Counted from the stretch's first letter, positions 8,254 to 17,190 are shown. The stretch: DNA of 64,000 nt from UBA8752 sp002172485 (GCA_042089915.1 JBELJZ010000008.1:1-64000); one strand, 5' to 3'. The notes: generated by a model not told the origin, from the sequence alone. Numbers and translations are program-made.

Positions 8254-9521
8254 GCGATGCGGTCGAATCCGGTGTAGCGTTGGAGGGCTGCTGGTATGTG
8301 GATGCCATCCGCGGTTTGGTGGTTCTCCAAGAGGGCGGCCACGATGCGCGGCAAAGCCAGGGCGCTGCCGTTCAGGGTGTGGACCAACTCGGGCTTGCCC
8401 TCTCCGTTCTTGAACCGACAGTGGAGCCGATTGCTCTGGTAGGTCTCGAAGTTGGAGATGCTGGAGACCTCGAGCCACCGGCCTTGGGCTGCGGACCACA
8501 CCTCCAGGTCATACGTCAGACAGGAGGTGAATCCGAGGTCACCGCCGCAAAGGCGGAGGGTGCGGAATGGCAGCTCCAGGTCGCGAAGCAAACCTTTGAC
8601 GTGCTCCACCATGCCGATGAGCGCAGCGTAACTGTTTTCAGGCTTCTCGAACCGGACAATTTCCACCTTATCGAATTGGTGCAGGCGGTTGAGGCCACGC
8701 ACATCCTTGCCATAGGATCCGGCTTCTCTCCGGAAGCAGGGCGTGTAACCACAGAGCTGAATGGGCAGGTCGTCGGCCTTCAGCAGGTCGCCGCGAAAGA
8801 GGTTGGTCAGGGGGACTTCCCCAGTTGGGATGAGGTAGAGGTCATCATCGGCACAGTGGTACATCTGACCTTCCTTGTCCGGAAGCTGACCTGTACCGCG
8901 ACCGGACTCGCTGTTGACGAGGTGGGGTGGGATGAATTCCTCGTATCCGGCAGCTTCTGCGCGGTCCAAGAAGAATTGGATCAGGGCGCGCTGGAGTTTG
9001 GCGCCTTTCCCCCGGTAGACGGGGAACCCAGCGCCGGAAATTTTGACACCAGCTTCGAAATCGATCAGGCGGTATTGGTCCGCGAGTTCCCAGTGGGGCT
9101 TGGAACCCGCACCCAACTCGGGTTTGGTGCCTTCTTCGTCCACAATTTCGTTGTCGGCATCGGACTGTCCATTGGGGACGCTGTCGTGCGGACGGTTGGG
9201 CAACTCGAGGAGGGCCGCTTCCTGTTGTTGGATCAGCGCTTTCTGCTGCTCGTCCAGTTCGTGGATGCGTTCCTTGAGTTCTCCCACCTCGGCGCGTCGG
9301 GCTTCGGCCTCTGCCTTTTGACCGGACTTGAACAGGTCACCGATCTCTCGGCTGGCCGCATTTTGTTGCGCCTTGAGGTCGTCCACTTCTTTTTGGGTGG
9401 TGCGGCGTTGCAGATCGAGGTCGAGGATGCGGTCGAGCAGAGGGGCAGCATCCAGCCCGCGCTTGGCAAGGGCAGATTGAATGGCATCTCGATCGTGGCG
9501 AAGGGCCTGTAGGGTCAGCAT
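8250..9521 (-). CDS. serS: Seryl-tRNA synthetase
   Basis: 423 residues, normal length. It charges tRNA-Ser, and tRNA-Sec where present, with serine. Residues 1-110 form the long antiparallel coiled-coil arm that binds the tRNA variable loop. The class II catalytic core follows: the serine-specific loop IPTGEVPLTN (231-240), motif 2 around CFRREAGSYGKDVRGLNR (262-279), and motif 3 in GSALALPRIVAALLENHQ near the C-terminus. It is the first gene of an operon with a lipoprotein and a TPR protein. The rpmA terminator lies just upstream. Confidence 0.97.
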   Translation of the reverse strand: MLTLQALRHDRDAIQSALAKRGLDAAPLLDRILDLDLQRRTTQKEVDDLKAQQNAASREIGDLFKSGQKAEAEARRAEVGELKERIHELDEQQKALIQQQEAALLELPNRPHDSVPNGQSDADNEIVDEEGTKPELGAGSKPHWELADQYRLIDFEAGVKISGAGFPVYRGKGAKLQRALIQFFLDRAEAAGYEEFIPPHLVNSESGRGTGQLPDKEGQMYHCADDDLYLIPTGEVPLTNLFRGDLLKADDLPIQLCGYTPCFRREAGSYGKDVRGLNRLHQFDKVEIVRFEKPENSYAALIGMVEHVKGLLRDLELPFRTLRLCGGDLGFTSCLTYDLEVWSAAQGRWLEVSSISNFETYQSNRLHCRFKNGEGKPELVHTLNGSALALPRIVAALLENHQTADGIHIPAALQRYTGFDRIA

Positions 9522-9528
9522 GGCATGT

Positions 9529-9572
9529 AAAAATACGACGGTGCCCCCGCCTTTTCAGGTGAGGGCACCGTC
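9529..9572 (-). terminator. Intrinsic terminator of rplU-rpmA
   Basis: A perfect 10-bp inverted repeat (GACGGTGCCC at 9537-9546 and its complement at 9563-9572), with a further five inner pairs, is followed on the minus strand by TATTTTTA. It lies 43 bases after the rpmA stop and directly before serS, so it separates the ribosomal genes from the serS operon. Confidence 0.8.
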
Positions 9573-9615
9573 AAGGACACCCAAAAGGGCACCCAATTCA
9601 GTTTCCTTGTGGAAA

Positions 9616-9879
9616 TCAGGCTTCGGCCGTCGGGACGACGGACACGTAGCTCTTGTTGCCGCGGCGACGGCGGAATTCCACAACGCCATCCGTGAGGGCG
9701 TAGAGGGTGTGGTCCTTGCCGATGCCAACGTTGTTGCCGGGGTGGTGTTGGGTGCCACGCTGGCGAACAAGAATGTTGCCTGCGATGCAGACTTGGCCGC
9801 CATAAATTTTGACGCCCAGTCGTTTGCTTTCCGATTCGCGGCCGTTCTTGGTTGAGGCCGCCGCCTTTTTGTGAGCCAT
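9616..9879 (-). CDS. rpmA: 50S ribosomal protein L27
   Basis: 87 residues. It begins MAHKKAAASTKNGRESESKR and contains GVKIYGGQVCIAGNILVRQR and HHPGNNVGIGKDHTLYAL, the core signature of L27, which sits near the peptidyl-transferase centre. The N-terminus lacks the cleavable extension found in Firmicutes, so the functional Ala-His-Lys-Lys end is directly encoded. It follows rplU by 15 bases, the conserved L21-L27 pair, and is followed by a strong terminator. Confidence 0.97.
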   Translation of the reverse strand: MAHKKAAASTKNGRESESKRLGVKIYGGQVCIAGNILVRQRGTQHHPGNNVGIGKDHTLYALTDGVVEFRRRRGNKSYVSVVPTAEA

Positions 9880-9894
9880 GGTTCGGGGGGTTGC

Positions 9895-10524
9895 TTATTC
9901 TTCGCCTTTGTCTTCAGCCTTCTTCTGCGGAGCGGCCTTCTTGACTGCCGGCTTCTTGGTAGTCGCTTTCTTTGGTGCAGCCTTGTTAGCAGCTTCTTTC
10001 TTCGGAGCGGCTTTCTTGGCCGCCGGCTTCTTGGCCGCCGGCTTCTTGGCCGCCGGCTTCTTGGCCGCCGGCTTCTTGGCTGCCGGCTTCTTGGCTGCCG
10101 GCTTCTTGGCTGCTGGCTTCTTGGCCGTCGGTTTCTTGGCCGCCGGTTTCTTGGCTTCCGCCTTGTCCTCTCCAGCCTCCTCTTTCTTTGGCGCAGCCTT
10201 CTTGGCTTTGCCGCCGAGCTTGATGTCTTTGATGACGAGCTCGGTGAGGGACGGACGGAATCCGTTCATTTTCTGGTAACCCTTGCGCCGCTTCTTTTTG
10301 AAGACGAGCACCTTGTCACCTTTCAGGTGGCGTTCGACCGTGGCATTCACGGCTGCGCCGGGGACTGCGGGGGCGCCAACGGTCACTTTAGATCCGTCGT
10401 CGACGAGAAGAACCCGGTCAAAGCTGACCTTGGCACCTTCATCATCCTTGAGACGGTTCACATAGAGCCGCTGATCTTGCTGAACCTTGTATTGGTGCCC
10501 TGCAATTTCTACGATGGCGTACAT
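9895..10524 (-). CDS. rplU: 50S ribosomal protein L21 with long Lys/Ala/Pro tail
   Basis: 209 residues, about twice the usual L21 length. Residues 1-103 are a normal L21: YAIVEIAGHQYKVQQDQRLY at the start and KVLVFKKKRRKGYQKMNGFR in the rRNA-binding region. From about residue 104 a low-complexity tail follows with around nine KKPAA units, then variants such as KKAAPKKEAANKAAPKKA, and an acidic end (AEDKGEE). The tail resembles histone H1-like proteins. Extended L21 C-termini occur in Bacteroidota, but this one is long. It may add RNA contacts or simply be tolerated. It is the first gene of rplU-rpmA. Confidence 0.95.
   Translation of the reverse strand: MYAIVEIAGHQYKVQQDQRLYVNRLKDDEGAKVSFDRVLLVDDGSKVTVGAPAVPGAAVNATVERHLKGDKVLVFKKKRRKGYQKMNGFRPSLTELVIKDIKLGGKAKKAAPKKEEAGEDKAEAKKPAAKKPTAKKPAAKKPAAKKPAAKKPAAKKPAAKKPAAKKPAAKKAAPKKEAANKAAPKKATTKKPAVKKAAPQKKAEDKGEE
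10013..10155 (-). repeat. Tandem 15-bp units coding for KKPAA
   Basis: About nine to ten consecutive 15-bp units (plus strand TTCTTGGCCGCCGGC and close variants) within the 3' part of rplU. Several copies are identical at the DNA level, so copy number could vary by slippage or be miscounted in assembly. Confidence 0.85.
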
Positions 10525-10551
10525 GATGAAACCTCTGTTTTTAAAGGGGTG

Positions 10552-10583
10552 CGAAGATACGTGATTTCCAGTGGGGTTGAAAA
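10552..10583 (-). promoter_or_regulatory. Probable rplU promoter
   Basis: On the minus strand, TTTT (10580-10583) is followed after 20 bases by TATCTTCG (10552-10559). This fits the Bacteroidota -33/-7 layout TTTG-N19-21-TAnnTTTG with one mismatch in each box. The -7 box ends 27 bases before the rplU ATG. Confidence 0.45.
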
Positions 10584-10637
10584 CTCTTGGTCAATTGCTT
10601 GTCCAAGTGAGAGGGTGGACTCCATGTTTTCTGGAAG

Positions 10638-12152
10638 TCAGGCCTCCTGGAGAGCCTCCCAAATGCCGAACGCATCGGGGTGCTTCGCGACGGAATGAGC
10701 CCAGCCGCGCTCACTGAGCTTCTCTGCCGTGGTGGCTCCCATTGCGACGATGCGAGAAGGGGCTTCTCCTGGCCAGTGCTCGACATTGGAAGGAGAAGTG
10801 AAGCACACGACATCAGCTAGGGGGGGTGCTGTGGGGTTGGGTTTCGCCGTGTAGGCGGGCCATGCGTGGATGTGACAGGGAGAGTGACTTTCTGTTTCCC
10901 AACGTCGCTTCGATTGTGTGCTGTGCGGTATGGCGACCGTGTCCGTGGTTGTGCGCTCGGCGGCAAAGGCACTCCAGGAACGGGAGGGCTCCCCATCTCC
11001 GATAAAGCCGATGCGGGACTTCAGGTTGACGGGAATGGTTTCGGCGGTGCCGGGTCCGGCAGCGGCCAGTTGGATGTCGTTCTGGTCGCGGATCCAGTCC
11101 GCGGCGATGTGCACTGCTCCGGGGCTGGTGAGCCACACCCAGTTGAATGTGACTTTGGGCGGTGCTGTCGTGGTGGCCTCGAGCACGTTGCCGGACCATT
11201 CCAGAAGGGTGGACCCGTTGGCTTTGGCCAGCCGACTGAGAATGTCCGTCTTGGGGGAGCGGGTGACGAGGATGCGCTGCGCAGCAGTTGGTTGGCGGAG
11301 CAGGTCGAGCGCGGCGGTGGCATCGGGGGCCACAATGCGTTGGGGACCTTGTGCGCTTTGCAAGAAGGCCCTCAGGCCGCCTCCCGGGAGGACGTGAGCC
11401 CCGAATGGCAGTTGGCACCCCCCTTCCAAAGCCCGAAGGATGGCGCGTTCAGATTCAATGGCACCGGCGGTGGCATCGTCCTGAAGGCCATTCAACCAAG
11501 CGAAGTTGGGATCGTCTTCCCGCATTTGAAGGGCGAGGGCGCCCTGGGCGGGGGCGGGCACGAAATGGCGTGGGTCGAGGTCGAGGCGAACGAGGTCGCT
11601 CAAGTCGAGCTCCAGCCGGTCCAGCCCTGCAGCAGCCAAGACGATGGCGTCATATCGCCCTTCTCGGAGGCGTTCAATGCGGGTGGGGACATTGCCACGA
11701 AGGGCTTGGATGTCGAGGTCGGGCCGCAGGAGCAGGAGTTGATCGCGGCGGCGAACGGAGGAGGTACCAACCGTGGCGCCAACTGCCAAAGGCAACCAGG
11801 GCCGGGCCGCGTGGGATCCACGGCGGATCAGCAGCACGTCCTGTGCTGCAGCGCGCTCCAGGACCGCAGCGATGGTCAGGCCTTCCGGTTGTCGGGTCTC
11901 GAGGTCTTTGTGGCTGTGAACGGCAAGGTCCACAGTGCAGTCCAACAGGGCCTGCTCGATTTCCTTGGTGAAGAACCCTTTGCCCTTAAGCTTCTCAAAG
12001 GCTTGAACCTGTTCGCGGTCGCCTTGCGTCGAGAGGATGTGAATGTCACAGGTGCCGCCGCGGGATTCGATCAGGTCCCGCACGTGATGGGCTTGCCATC
12101 GGGCCAAGTCGCTGCCTCGGGTGCCGATTCGAAAATGTGGTCCGGTGCCCAT
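10638..12152 (-). CDS. hemCD: Porphobilinogen deaminase fused to uroporphyrinogen-III synthase (HemC-HemD)
   Basis: 504 residues, two enzymes of successive heme-pathway steps in one chain. Residues 1-285 are HemC, which joins four porphobilinogens into hydroxymethylbilane: RIGTRGSDLARWQAHHV at the start, HSHKDLETRQPEGL with the catalytic Asp (residue 83), VGTSSVRRRDQLL, and EGGCQLPFGAH, whose Cys246 should carry the dipyrromethane cofactor. From about residue 292 (RILVTRSPK) a divergent HemD domain follows, ending TTAEKLSERGW, which closes the ring with inversion of ring D. HemD is poorly conserved in general, so this half rests on position and weak motifs. It lies three bases after hemA. Confidence 0.9.
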   Translation of the reverse strand: MGTGPHFRIGTRGSDLARWQAHHVRDLIESRGGTCDIHILSTQGDREQVQAFEKLKGKGFFTKEIEQALLDCTVDLAVHSHKDLETRQPEGLTIAAVLERAAAQDVLLIRRGSHAARPWLPLAVGATVGTSSVRRRDQLLLLRPDLDIQALRGNVPTRIERLREGRYDAIVLAAAGLDRLELDLSDLVRLDLDPRHFVPAPAQGALALQMREDDPNFAWLNGLQDDATAGAIESERAILRALEGGCQLPFGAHVLPGGGLRAFLQSAQGPQRIVAPDATAALDLLRQPTAAQRILVTRSPKTDILSRLAKANGSTLLEWSGNVLEATTTAPPKVTFNWVWLTSPGAVHIAADWIRDQNDIQLAAAGPGTAETIPVNLKSRIGFIGDGEPSRSWSAFAAERTTTDTVAIPHSTQSKRRWETESHSPCHIHAWPAYTAKPNPTAPPLADVVCFTSPSNVEHWPGEAPSRIVAMGATTAEKLSERGWAHSVAKHPDAFGIWEALQEA

Positions 12153-12155
12153 GGG

Positions 12156-13385
12156 TCAGCCTTGGTCGAGTTGTTCCATCACGACTTCTTTGGCCAATCG
12201 CATGGGCAGAGAGATGTACTTCTTCTCCAAGTATTGGACAATGCGGTCCACCAATTCCCTGGAATCGCCGTCCAGATTGTCCAGCTCCGCAGCAAAGACT
12301 TCGTTGAGTGCCGTGTGGCGCACTTCAGCGATGAGAGCGGGCAGATCACGCAGGGCCTTTTCGACCTTCCGCTGCTGCAGTCGGGAAGCCAACTCCGACA
12401 TGCCTTCTTCCACAATGTTCTGGCAATCTCCCAATGCGGCTCGGCGCCCGGCTGTGTTGGCTTCGGCAATGGGTTGGAGCTCTGCAATGCCCATGACCTC
12501 GGTGTCGGGCCGTTGACGGAATGCGCCATTCACGCCAGCGGGCACACTCAAATCCAGCACACGCACTCTCTTTTCGGGCAAAGCGGATGCCGCGGCAGCA
12601 TCCAAAATGGCGCGATCGCTTCCCGTGCACAGGAAGATGGCATCCGGACCTTGAGCGAGGGCGTCGTGCAAGGCGTCCATGCTGGCCCAAGTCCAGTCGC
12701 GTGGGGCGGCGAGTGCTTCTGCCTTGGATGCCGTCCGGTTGAGGACGTGAACATGGGTGTATCCTTCTTTGGTCAGATAGCGCGCGATGTTGGCGTGGGT
12801 TTGACCTGCTCCGATCATGAGCAGGCGCGCATCCTTGGCCAGGCCCCATTCTCGGAAGGCTTTCCAGCCGAGGGCGTTGACGGACACGCTGAGCCGGGCG
12901 ATGTTCGTTTCGGTGAAGACGCGTTTTGCGGTTTCCACGGCTACGCGTTCCGTGATGCGCAATTGGTCTCCGGCCAGACCCCATGTGCGGGCCTGTTCCA
13001 TCGCCTTTCGAACTTGGGTCAAGATTTCACGTTCGCCGAGGACCATGGACTCTAGCCCCGAACTGACCCGAAGCAGATGCCGAACCGCTTCGTCTCCATG
13101 GACAACCATGGCATTCGCCATCAAGTCGCGCATGGCTTCCTCATCTGGATGGAACGCTTGAAACAGCTTCTGCAGGCGGCCCATGCAGAAGTAAGCCTCA
13201 TCGACCATCACGAATTCCACCCGATTGCAGGTGGTGAGATAGGCGATGCCTTCCAAACCGAGGGCCGTTTTTAGGTCGGTCAGGAACGCTTCCTGTCGTT
13301 CCTCTGGCACGTGCAACTGACCGATGCGTTCAATGGACGCATTGCGGTGGTGCAGGCTGACGATGTGGAGGTGTTCGTTGTGCAC
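12156..13385 (-). CDS. hemA: Glutamyl-tRNA reductase
   Basis: 409 residues, first step of the C5 route of tetrapyrrole synthesis: it reduces glutamyl-tRNA to glutamate-1-semialdehyde. Seen: AYLTTCNRVEFV with the catalytic Cys53, SGLESMVLGEREILTQV, an NADPH-binding Rossmann segment starting LLMIGAGQTHANIA, VLDLSVPAG, and a C-terminal dimerisation helix bundle. The start codon is GTG. hemA and hemCD form an operon; the next enzyme, HemL, is encoded about 15 kb away. The nrdA terminator lies upstream, so transcription likely starts between 13386 and 13465, but no clear promoter was found. Confidence 0.95.
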   Translation of the reverse strand: MHNEHLHIVSLHHRNASIERIGQLHVPEERQEAFLTDLKTALGLEGIAYLTTCNRVEFVMVDEAYFCMGRLQKLFQAFHPDEEAMRDLMANAMVVHGDEAVRHLLRVSSGLESMVLGEREILTQVRKAMEQARTWGLAGDQLRITERVAVETAKRVFTETNIARLSVSVNALGWKAFREWGLAKDARLLMIGAGQTHANIARYLTKEGYTHVHVLNRTASKAEALAAPRDWTWASMDALHDALAQGPDAIFLCTGSDRAILDAAAASALPEKRVRVLDLSVPAGVNGAFRQRPDTEVMGIAELQPIAEANTAGRRAALGDCQNIVEEGMSELASRLQQRKVEKALRDLPALIAEVRHTALNEVFAAELDNLDGDSRELVDRIVQYLEKKYISLPMRLAKEVVMEQLDQG

Positions 13386-13464
13386 AGCGGTTCAAAGGTC
13401 GTTCAGCGGTGTGAATGGACCGCTGGTTTGGGCTTCGTTGGCGCAGTGGGAGACGTGGCGCATG

Positions 13465-13493
13465 AAAAAGGCGGCCTGTTGGGGCCGCCTTTC
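13465..13493 (-). terminator. Intrinsic terminator of nrdA
   Basis: AGGCGGCC (13469-13476) and GGCCGCCT (13483-13490) form an 8-bp GC-rich stem with a 6-base loop. It is preceded by A and followed by T on both strands, so it could act in both directions. It lies 22 bases after the nrdA stop. Confidence 0.8.
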
Positions 13494-13514
13494 TCAATAG
13501 GAGGAGGTTGGGAA

Positions 13515-15890
13515 TCAACCGCTGCACATTTCGCAGTCCGGACCATTCTCGATGGAGCAAGCTGCGACTTGCTCTTCGTGGGACATGGCGGCCACCTCCT
13601 TGGCGGCGGCGTCAGGCTGTTCCTTGTACTTCTTGTCGACCGTGAACTTGATGGCGTCCGTGGCCGCCTTGGTGCGCAGGTAGTACATGCCGGTCTTGAG
13701 GCCGGAACGCCAAGCGTGGAAGTGCATGGACGTCAGCTTCGGCGCATTGGCGTTCTCCATGAACACGTTCAGCGACTGGGACTGGCAGATGTAAGCACCG
13801 CGATCCGCAGCCATATCGAGGATGGCGCGCTGCGGGATCTCCCATGCCGTACGGTAGAGCAATTTGAGGTTCTCCGGAATGTTCGGGATGTTCTGGACGG
13901 AACCGTTGGCTGCGATGAGCTGGTTCTTCATCTCCTCGTCCCACAGGCCCAGCTTCGTGAGGTCGCGGAGCAAGTGCTTGTTGACGATGATGAACTCTCC
14001 GCTCAAGGTGCGGCGGGTGTAGATGTTCGAGGTGTAGGGCTCGAAGCACTCATTGTTGCCGAGAATCTGGGCCGTGGATGCGGTGGGCATCGGGGCGACG
14101 AGCAAGCTGTTGCGCATGCCCTTGTCCACGATCTCTTCTTTGAGGACGTCCCACTCCCAACGGTCGCTCGGGGTGACGCCCCACATGTCGAACTGGAGCT
14201 GTCCCTTGGAGGCCGGTGAGCCTTCGAAGGTCTCGTACGCCCCTTCTTCAATCGCCAAATCCTTGGACGCCGAACAGGCCGCGTAGTAGATGGTCTCGAA
14301 GACATCCTTGTTGAGCTGTCGGGCTTCTTCGGAGTCGAAGGGCAAGCGCATCAGGATGAAGGCGTCGGCCAAGCCTTGAACGCCCAGACCCACCGGACGG
14401 TGGCGCATGTTGGAGTTGCGGGCCTCCGGGATGGGGTAGTAGTTCCGGTCGATGACGCGGTTGAGGTTCTTGGTCACCTGGTAGGTCACCTCGAACAGCT
14501 TGTCGTGGTCGAAGGAACCCTGCTCTGTGACGAACTTAGGGATGGCGATGGAAGCCAGGTTGCACACGGCGACCTCGTCCTTGGAGGTGTACTCGATGAT
14601 CTCGGTACAGAGGTTGGAGGAACGGATGGTACCGAGGTTCTGCTGGTTGGACTTGCCGTTGGCGGCATCCTTGTACAGCATGTATGGTACGCCCGTCTCA
14701 ATCTGGCTCTCGACAATCTTGAACCACAGCTCCTGGGCCTTCATGGTCTTGCGTCCTTTGCCCTCGGCCTCGTACTTCTCATACAGGGCTTCGAACTCCG
14801 GTCCCCAGCAGTCGGTCAGACCTGGGCACTCGTTGGGGCACATGAGGGTCCAGTCGCCGTCTTCCTCGACGCGCTTCATGAAGAGGTCCGGCACCCACAG
14901 GGCGTAAAAGAGGTCGCGGGCGCGCTGCTCCTCCTTTCCGTGGTTCTTCTTCAGGTCGAGGAAATCGAAGACGTCGGCGTGCCACGGCTCGATGTAGATG
15001 GCAAAGGAACCCTTGCGCTTGCCACCGCCTTGGTCCACATAGCGGGCAGTGTCATTGAAGACACGGAGCATGGGGACGATGCCGTTGGAGGTACCGTTCG
15101 TGCCGCGGATGTAAGAACCGGTGGCGCGCACGTCGTGGATGGCGAGGCCGATGCCGCCTGCATTCTGAGAAATCTTGGCGCACTGCTTGAGCGTGTCGTA
15201 GATCCCGCTGATGCTGTCCTCCTGCATGGTGAGGAGGAAGCAGCTGGACATCTGCGGCTTGGGTGTGCCGGCGTTGAACAGGGTCGGGGTGGCGTGGGTG
15301 AACCAGCCCTCCGACATCATGTTGTAGGTCTTGATGGCGCTGTCGATGTCGTCCTTGTGGATGCCCACGGACACGCGCATCAGCATCTGCTGGGGGCGCT
15401 CGGTCACTTCACCGTCGAGCTTCAACAGATAGGACCGCTCCAGCGTCTTGAATCCGAAGTAGTCATAGTTGAAGTCGCGGTCGTAGATGATCGCGGAGTC
15501 CAACACCTCGGCATTGGCTTCGATGATCTCCATGACATCGTCGGCCACCAACCCGGCGTCTTCACCGGTGATGGGGTCCTTGTAGGTGTGCAGGTCGCGC
15601 ATCACCTCCGTGAAGGACTTCTTGGTCGTCTTGTGGAGGTTGGAGACTGCGATGCGGGAGGCGAGTTGGGCGTAATCCGGGTGGTTCACCGCATTGGTGG
15701 CCGCCACCTCAGCAGCGAGGTTGTCCAGCTCCGACGTGGTGACGCCGTCGTACACGCCTTCGATGACGCGCATGGCCACGGATGCGGGATCCACTTTCTC
15801 GTGGAGTCCGTAGCAGAGCTTCTTCACCCGTGCGGTGATCTTGTCGAATTGGACCTGTTCTTGGCGTCCATCCCTCTTGACGACGTACAT
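13515..15890 (-). CDS. nrdA: Class I ribonucleotide reductase, large subunit
   Basis: 791 residues. It reduces ribonucleoside diphosphates to deoxy forms together with the radical subunit NrdB. Residues 1-90 are an ATP-cone for allosteric control (YVVKRDGRQEQVQFDKITAR). The catalytic barrel includes TPTLFNAGTPKPQMSSCFLL, SQNAGGIGLAIHDVRATGSY, SNLCTEIIEYTSKDEVAVCN and MRHRPVGLGVQGLADAFILM. The C-terminal tail has Cys778, Cys786 and Cys789 (DCEMCSG end) for thioredoxin or glutaredoxin re-reduction. The sequence is of the eukaryote-like class Ia type. nrdB lies upstream on the same strand with a 217-base spacer that shows no gene. Confidence 0.96.
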   Translation of the reverse strand: MYVVKRDGRQEQVQFDKITARVKKLCYGLHEKVDPASVAMRVIEGVYDGVTTSELDNLAAEVAATNAVNHPDYAQLASRIAVSNLHKTTKKSFTEVMRDLHTYKDPITGEDAGLVADDVMEIIEANAEVLDSAIIYDRDFNYDYFGFKTLERSYLLKLDGEVTERPQQMLMRVSVGIHKDDIDSAIKTYNMMSEGWFTHATPTLFNAGTPKPQMSSCFLLTMQEDSISGIYDTLKQCAKISQNAGGIGLAIHDVRATGSYIRGTNGTSNGIVPMLRVFNDTARYVDQGGGKRKGSFAIYIEPWHADVFDFLDLKKNHGKEEQRARDLFYALWVPDLFMKRVEEDGDWTLMCPNECPGLTDCWGPEFEALYEKYEAEGKGRKTMKAQELWFKIVESQIETGVPYMLYKDAANGKSNQQNLGTIRSSNLCTEIIEYTSKDEVAVCNLASIAIPKFVTEQGSFDHDKLFEVTYQVTKNLNRVIDRNYYPIPEARNSNMRHRPVGLGVQGLADAFILMRLPFDSEEARQLNKDVFETIYYAACSASKDLAIEEGAYETFEGSPASKGQLQFDMWGVTPSDRWEWDVLKEEIVDKGMRNSLLVAPMPTASTAQILGNNECFEPYTSNIYTRRTLSGEFIIVNKHLLRDLTKLGLWDEEMKNQLIAANGSVQNIPNIPENLKLLYRTAWEIPQRAILDMAADRGAYICQSQSLNVFMENANAPKLTSMHFHAWRSGLKTGMYYLRTKAATDAIKFTVDKKYKEQPDAAAKEVAAMSHEEQVAACSIENGPDCEMCSG

Positions 15891-16107
15891 GTGTTTTGGT
15901 TCGATTGACCCCCAGATTGGAGGCGAAGGTTCTGTAAACCGAGACGACTAGGTCCCGGAAGATTTGGGTTGCGTTAAGGTTCGGTTCGGAAGCCAGAGGA
16001 ACCCATCGCAATGGGACTCGTCCTGGTCGGAGCTTTCAATTTGCGAAATCTCCGCGCCGGATTCCGGGGGGGTGGGGAGTCAGTTGTGAACGATTTCCCC
16101 GTGGATA

Positions 16108-17190
16108 TCAGAAGTCGGCGTCCATGGTGAAACCGTGGTTGTCGGCATCATTGTTGCCGGCCACACCTGCTTTCTGGTATTCAGCCACACGCTTTTCGAA
16201 GAAGTTGGTCTTGCCTTGAAGGGAGATCATCTCCATGAAATCGAATGGGTTGGTGGCATTGTAGATCTTCTCGTTGCCGAGCTCTACCAACAGGCGGTCA
16301 GCCACAAACTCGATGTACTGGCTCATCAGGTCGGCATTCATGCCAATGAGGCGAACCGGCAGTGCGTCGCAGACAAATTCCTTCTCGATCTCCACGGCGT
16401 CGCGGATGATCTTTTCGATTGTGGACTTGGGCAACTTGTTGACGAGGTGGCGGGTGTACAGCAAGCAAGCGAAATCGCAGTGCATGCCCTCATCACGGGA
16501 GATGAGCTCGTTGGAGAAGCTCAATCCCGGCATCAGGCCGCGCTTCTTGAGCCAGAAGATGGAACAGAAGCTGCCGCTGAAGAAGATGCCTTCCACGGCG
16601 GCGAAGGCGACGATGCGCTCCGCGAAGCTGCCGTTGTCAATCCACTCGAGAGCCCAATCGGCTTTTTTCTTGACGCAGTCGAGGGTCTCGATGGCGTTGA
16701 AGAGCTTGTTCTTCTCCTCCTTGTCTTTGATGTAGGTGTCAATCAGAAGGGAGTATGTTTCCGAGTGGATGTTCTCCATCATGATTTGGAAACCGTAGAA
16801 GAACTTGGCTTCCGTGTACTGCACCTCTGCCACGAAGTTTTCCGCCAGGTTCTCGTTCACGATGCCGTCGGACGCCGCGAAGAAGGCCAAGATGTGCTTG
16901 ATGAAATAACGCTCGTTGTCATTGAGCTTTTCGGACCAGTCGACCAAGTCAGCCTGCAGGTCAATTTCTTCCGCCGTCCAGAAGCTGGCCTCTGACTTCT
17001 TGTAGAAGGCCCAGATGTCATCGTGCTGGATGGGAAACAGGACGAAGCGGTTCGGGTTGTCCTCCAGGATGGGTTCAGTCACCGTGGTGTTTTCGGGCAG
17101 AACGGCATCGATGGCCATTTGGCCGTCCATTTGGTCAGCGGTGGTGTTGTCAATGGGGTCCTGGGCGGTGCCGTTCTGCTCGTCGATCAT
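16108..17190 (-). CDS. nrdB: Class I ribonucleotide reductase, radical-bearing small subunit
   Basis: 360 residues from the ATG at 17190; an in-frame extension to 17289 is less likely because homology begins near NPNRFVLFPIQHDDIW. Iron ligands of the diferric centre are recognisable: the FWTAEEIDL acidic residue, MMENIHSETYSLLID (Glu139, His142), Glu200 in AFAAVEGIFFSG, and ISRDEGMHCDF (Glu234, His237). The radical tyrosine should be Tyr132 in KFFYGFQI, as in the eukaryotic-type R2 proteins. It pairs with nrdA downstream. secA is divergent upstream. Confidence 0.96.
   Translation of the reverse strand: MIDEQNGTAQDPIDNTTADQMDGQMAIDAVLPENTTVTEPILEDNPNRFVLFPIQHDDIWAFYKKSEASFWTAEEIDLQADLVDWSEKLNDNERYFIKHILAFFAASDGIVNENLAENFVAEVQYTEAKFFYGFQIMMENIHSETYSLLIDTYIKDKEEKNKLFNAIETLDCVKKKADWALEWIDNGSFAERIVAFAAVEGIFFSGSFCSIFWLKKRGLMPGLSFSNELISRDEGMHCDFACLLYTRHLVNKLPKSTIEKIIRDAVEIEKEFVCDALPVRLIGMNADLMSQYIEFVADRLLVELGNEKIYNATNPFDFMEMISLQGKTNFFEKRVAEYQKAGVAGNNDADNHGFTMDADF

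Noticed and set aside
10013..10155. CRISPR-like repeat array
   Set aside because: The 15-bp units are contiguous, without spacers, and code for KKPAA in frame within rplU.
10866..13055. 729-codon plus-strand frame opposite hemA and hemCD
   Set aside because: The minus-strand genes have catalytic motifs and operon spacing; no recognisable feature in the plus-strand frame.
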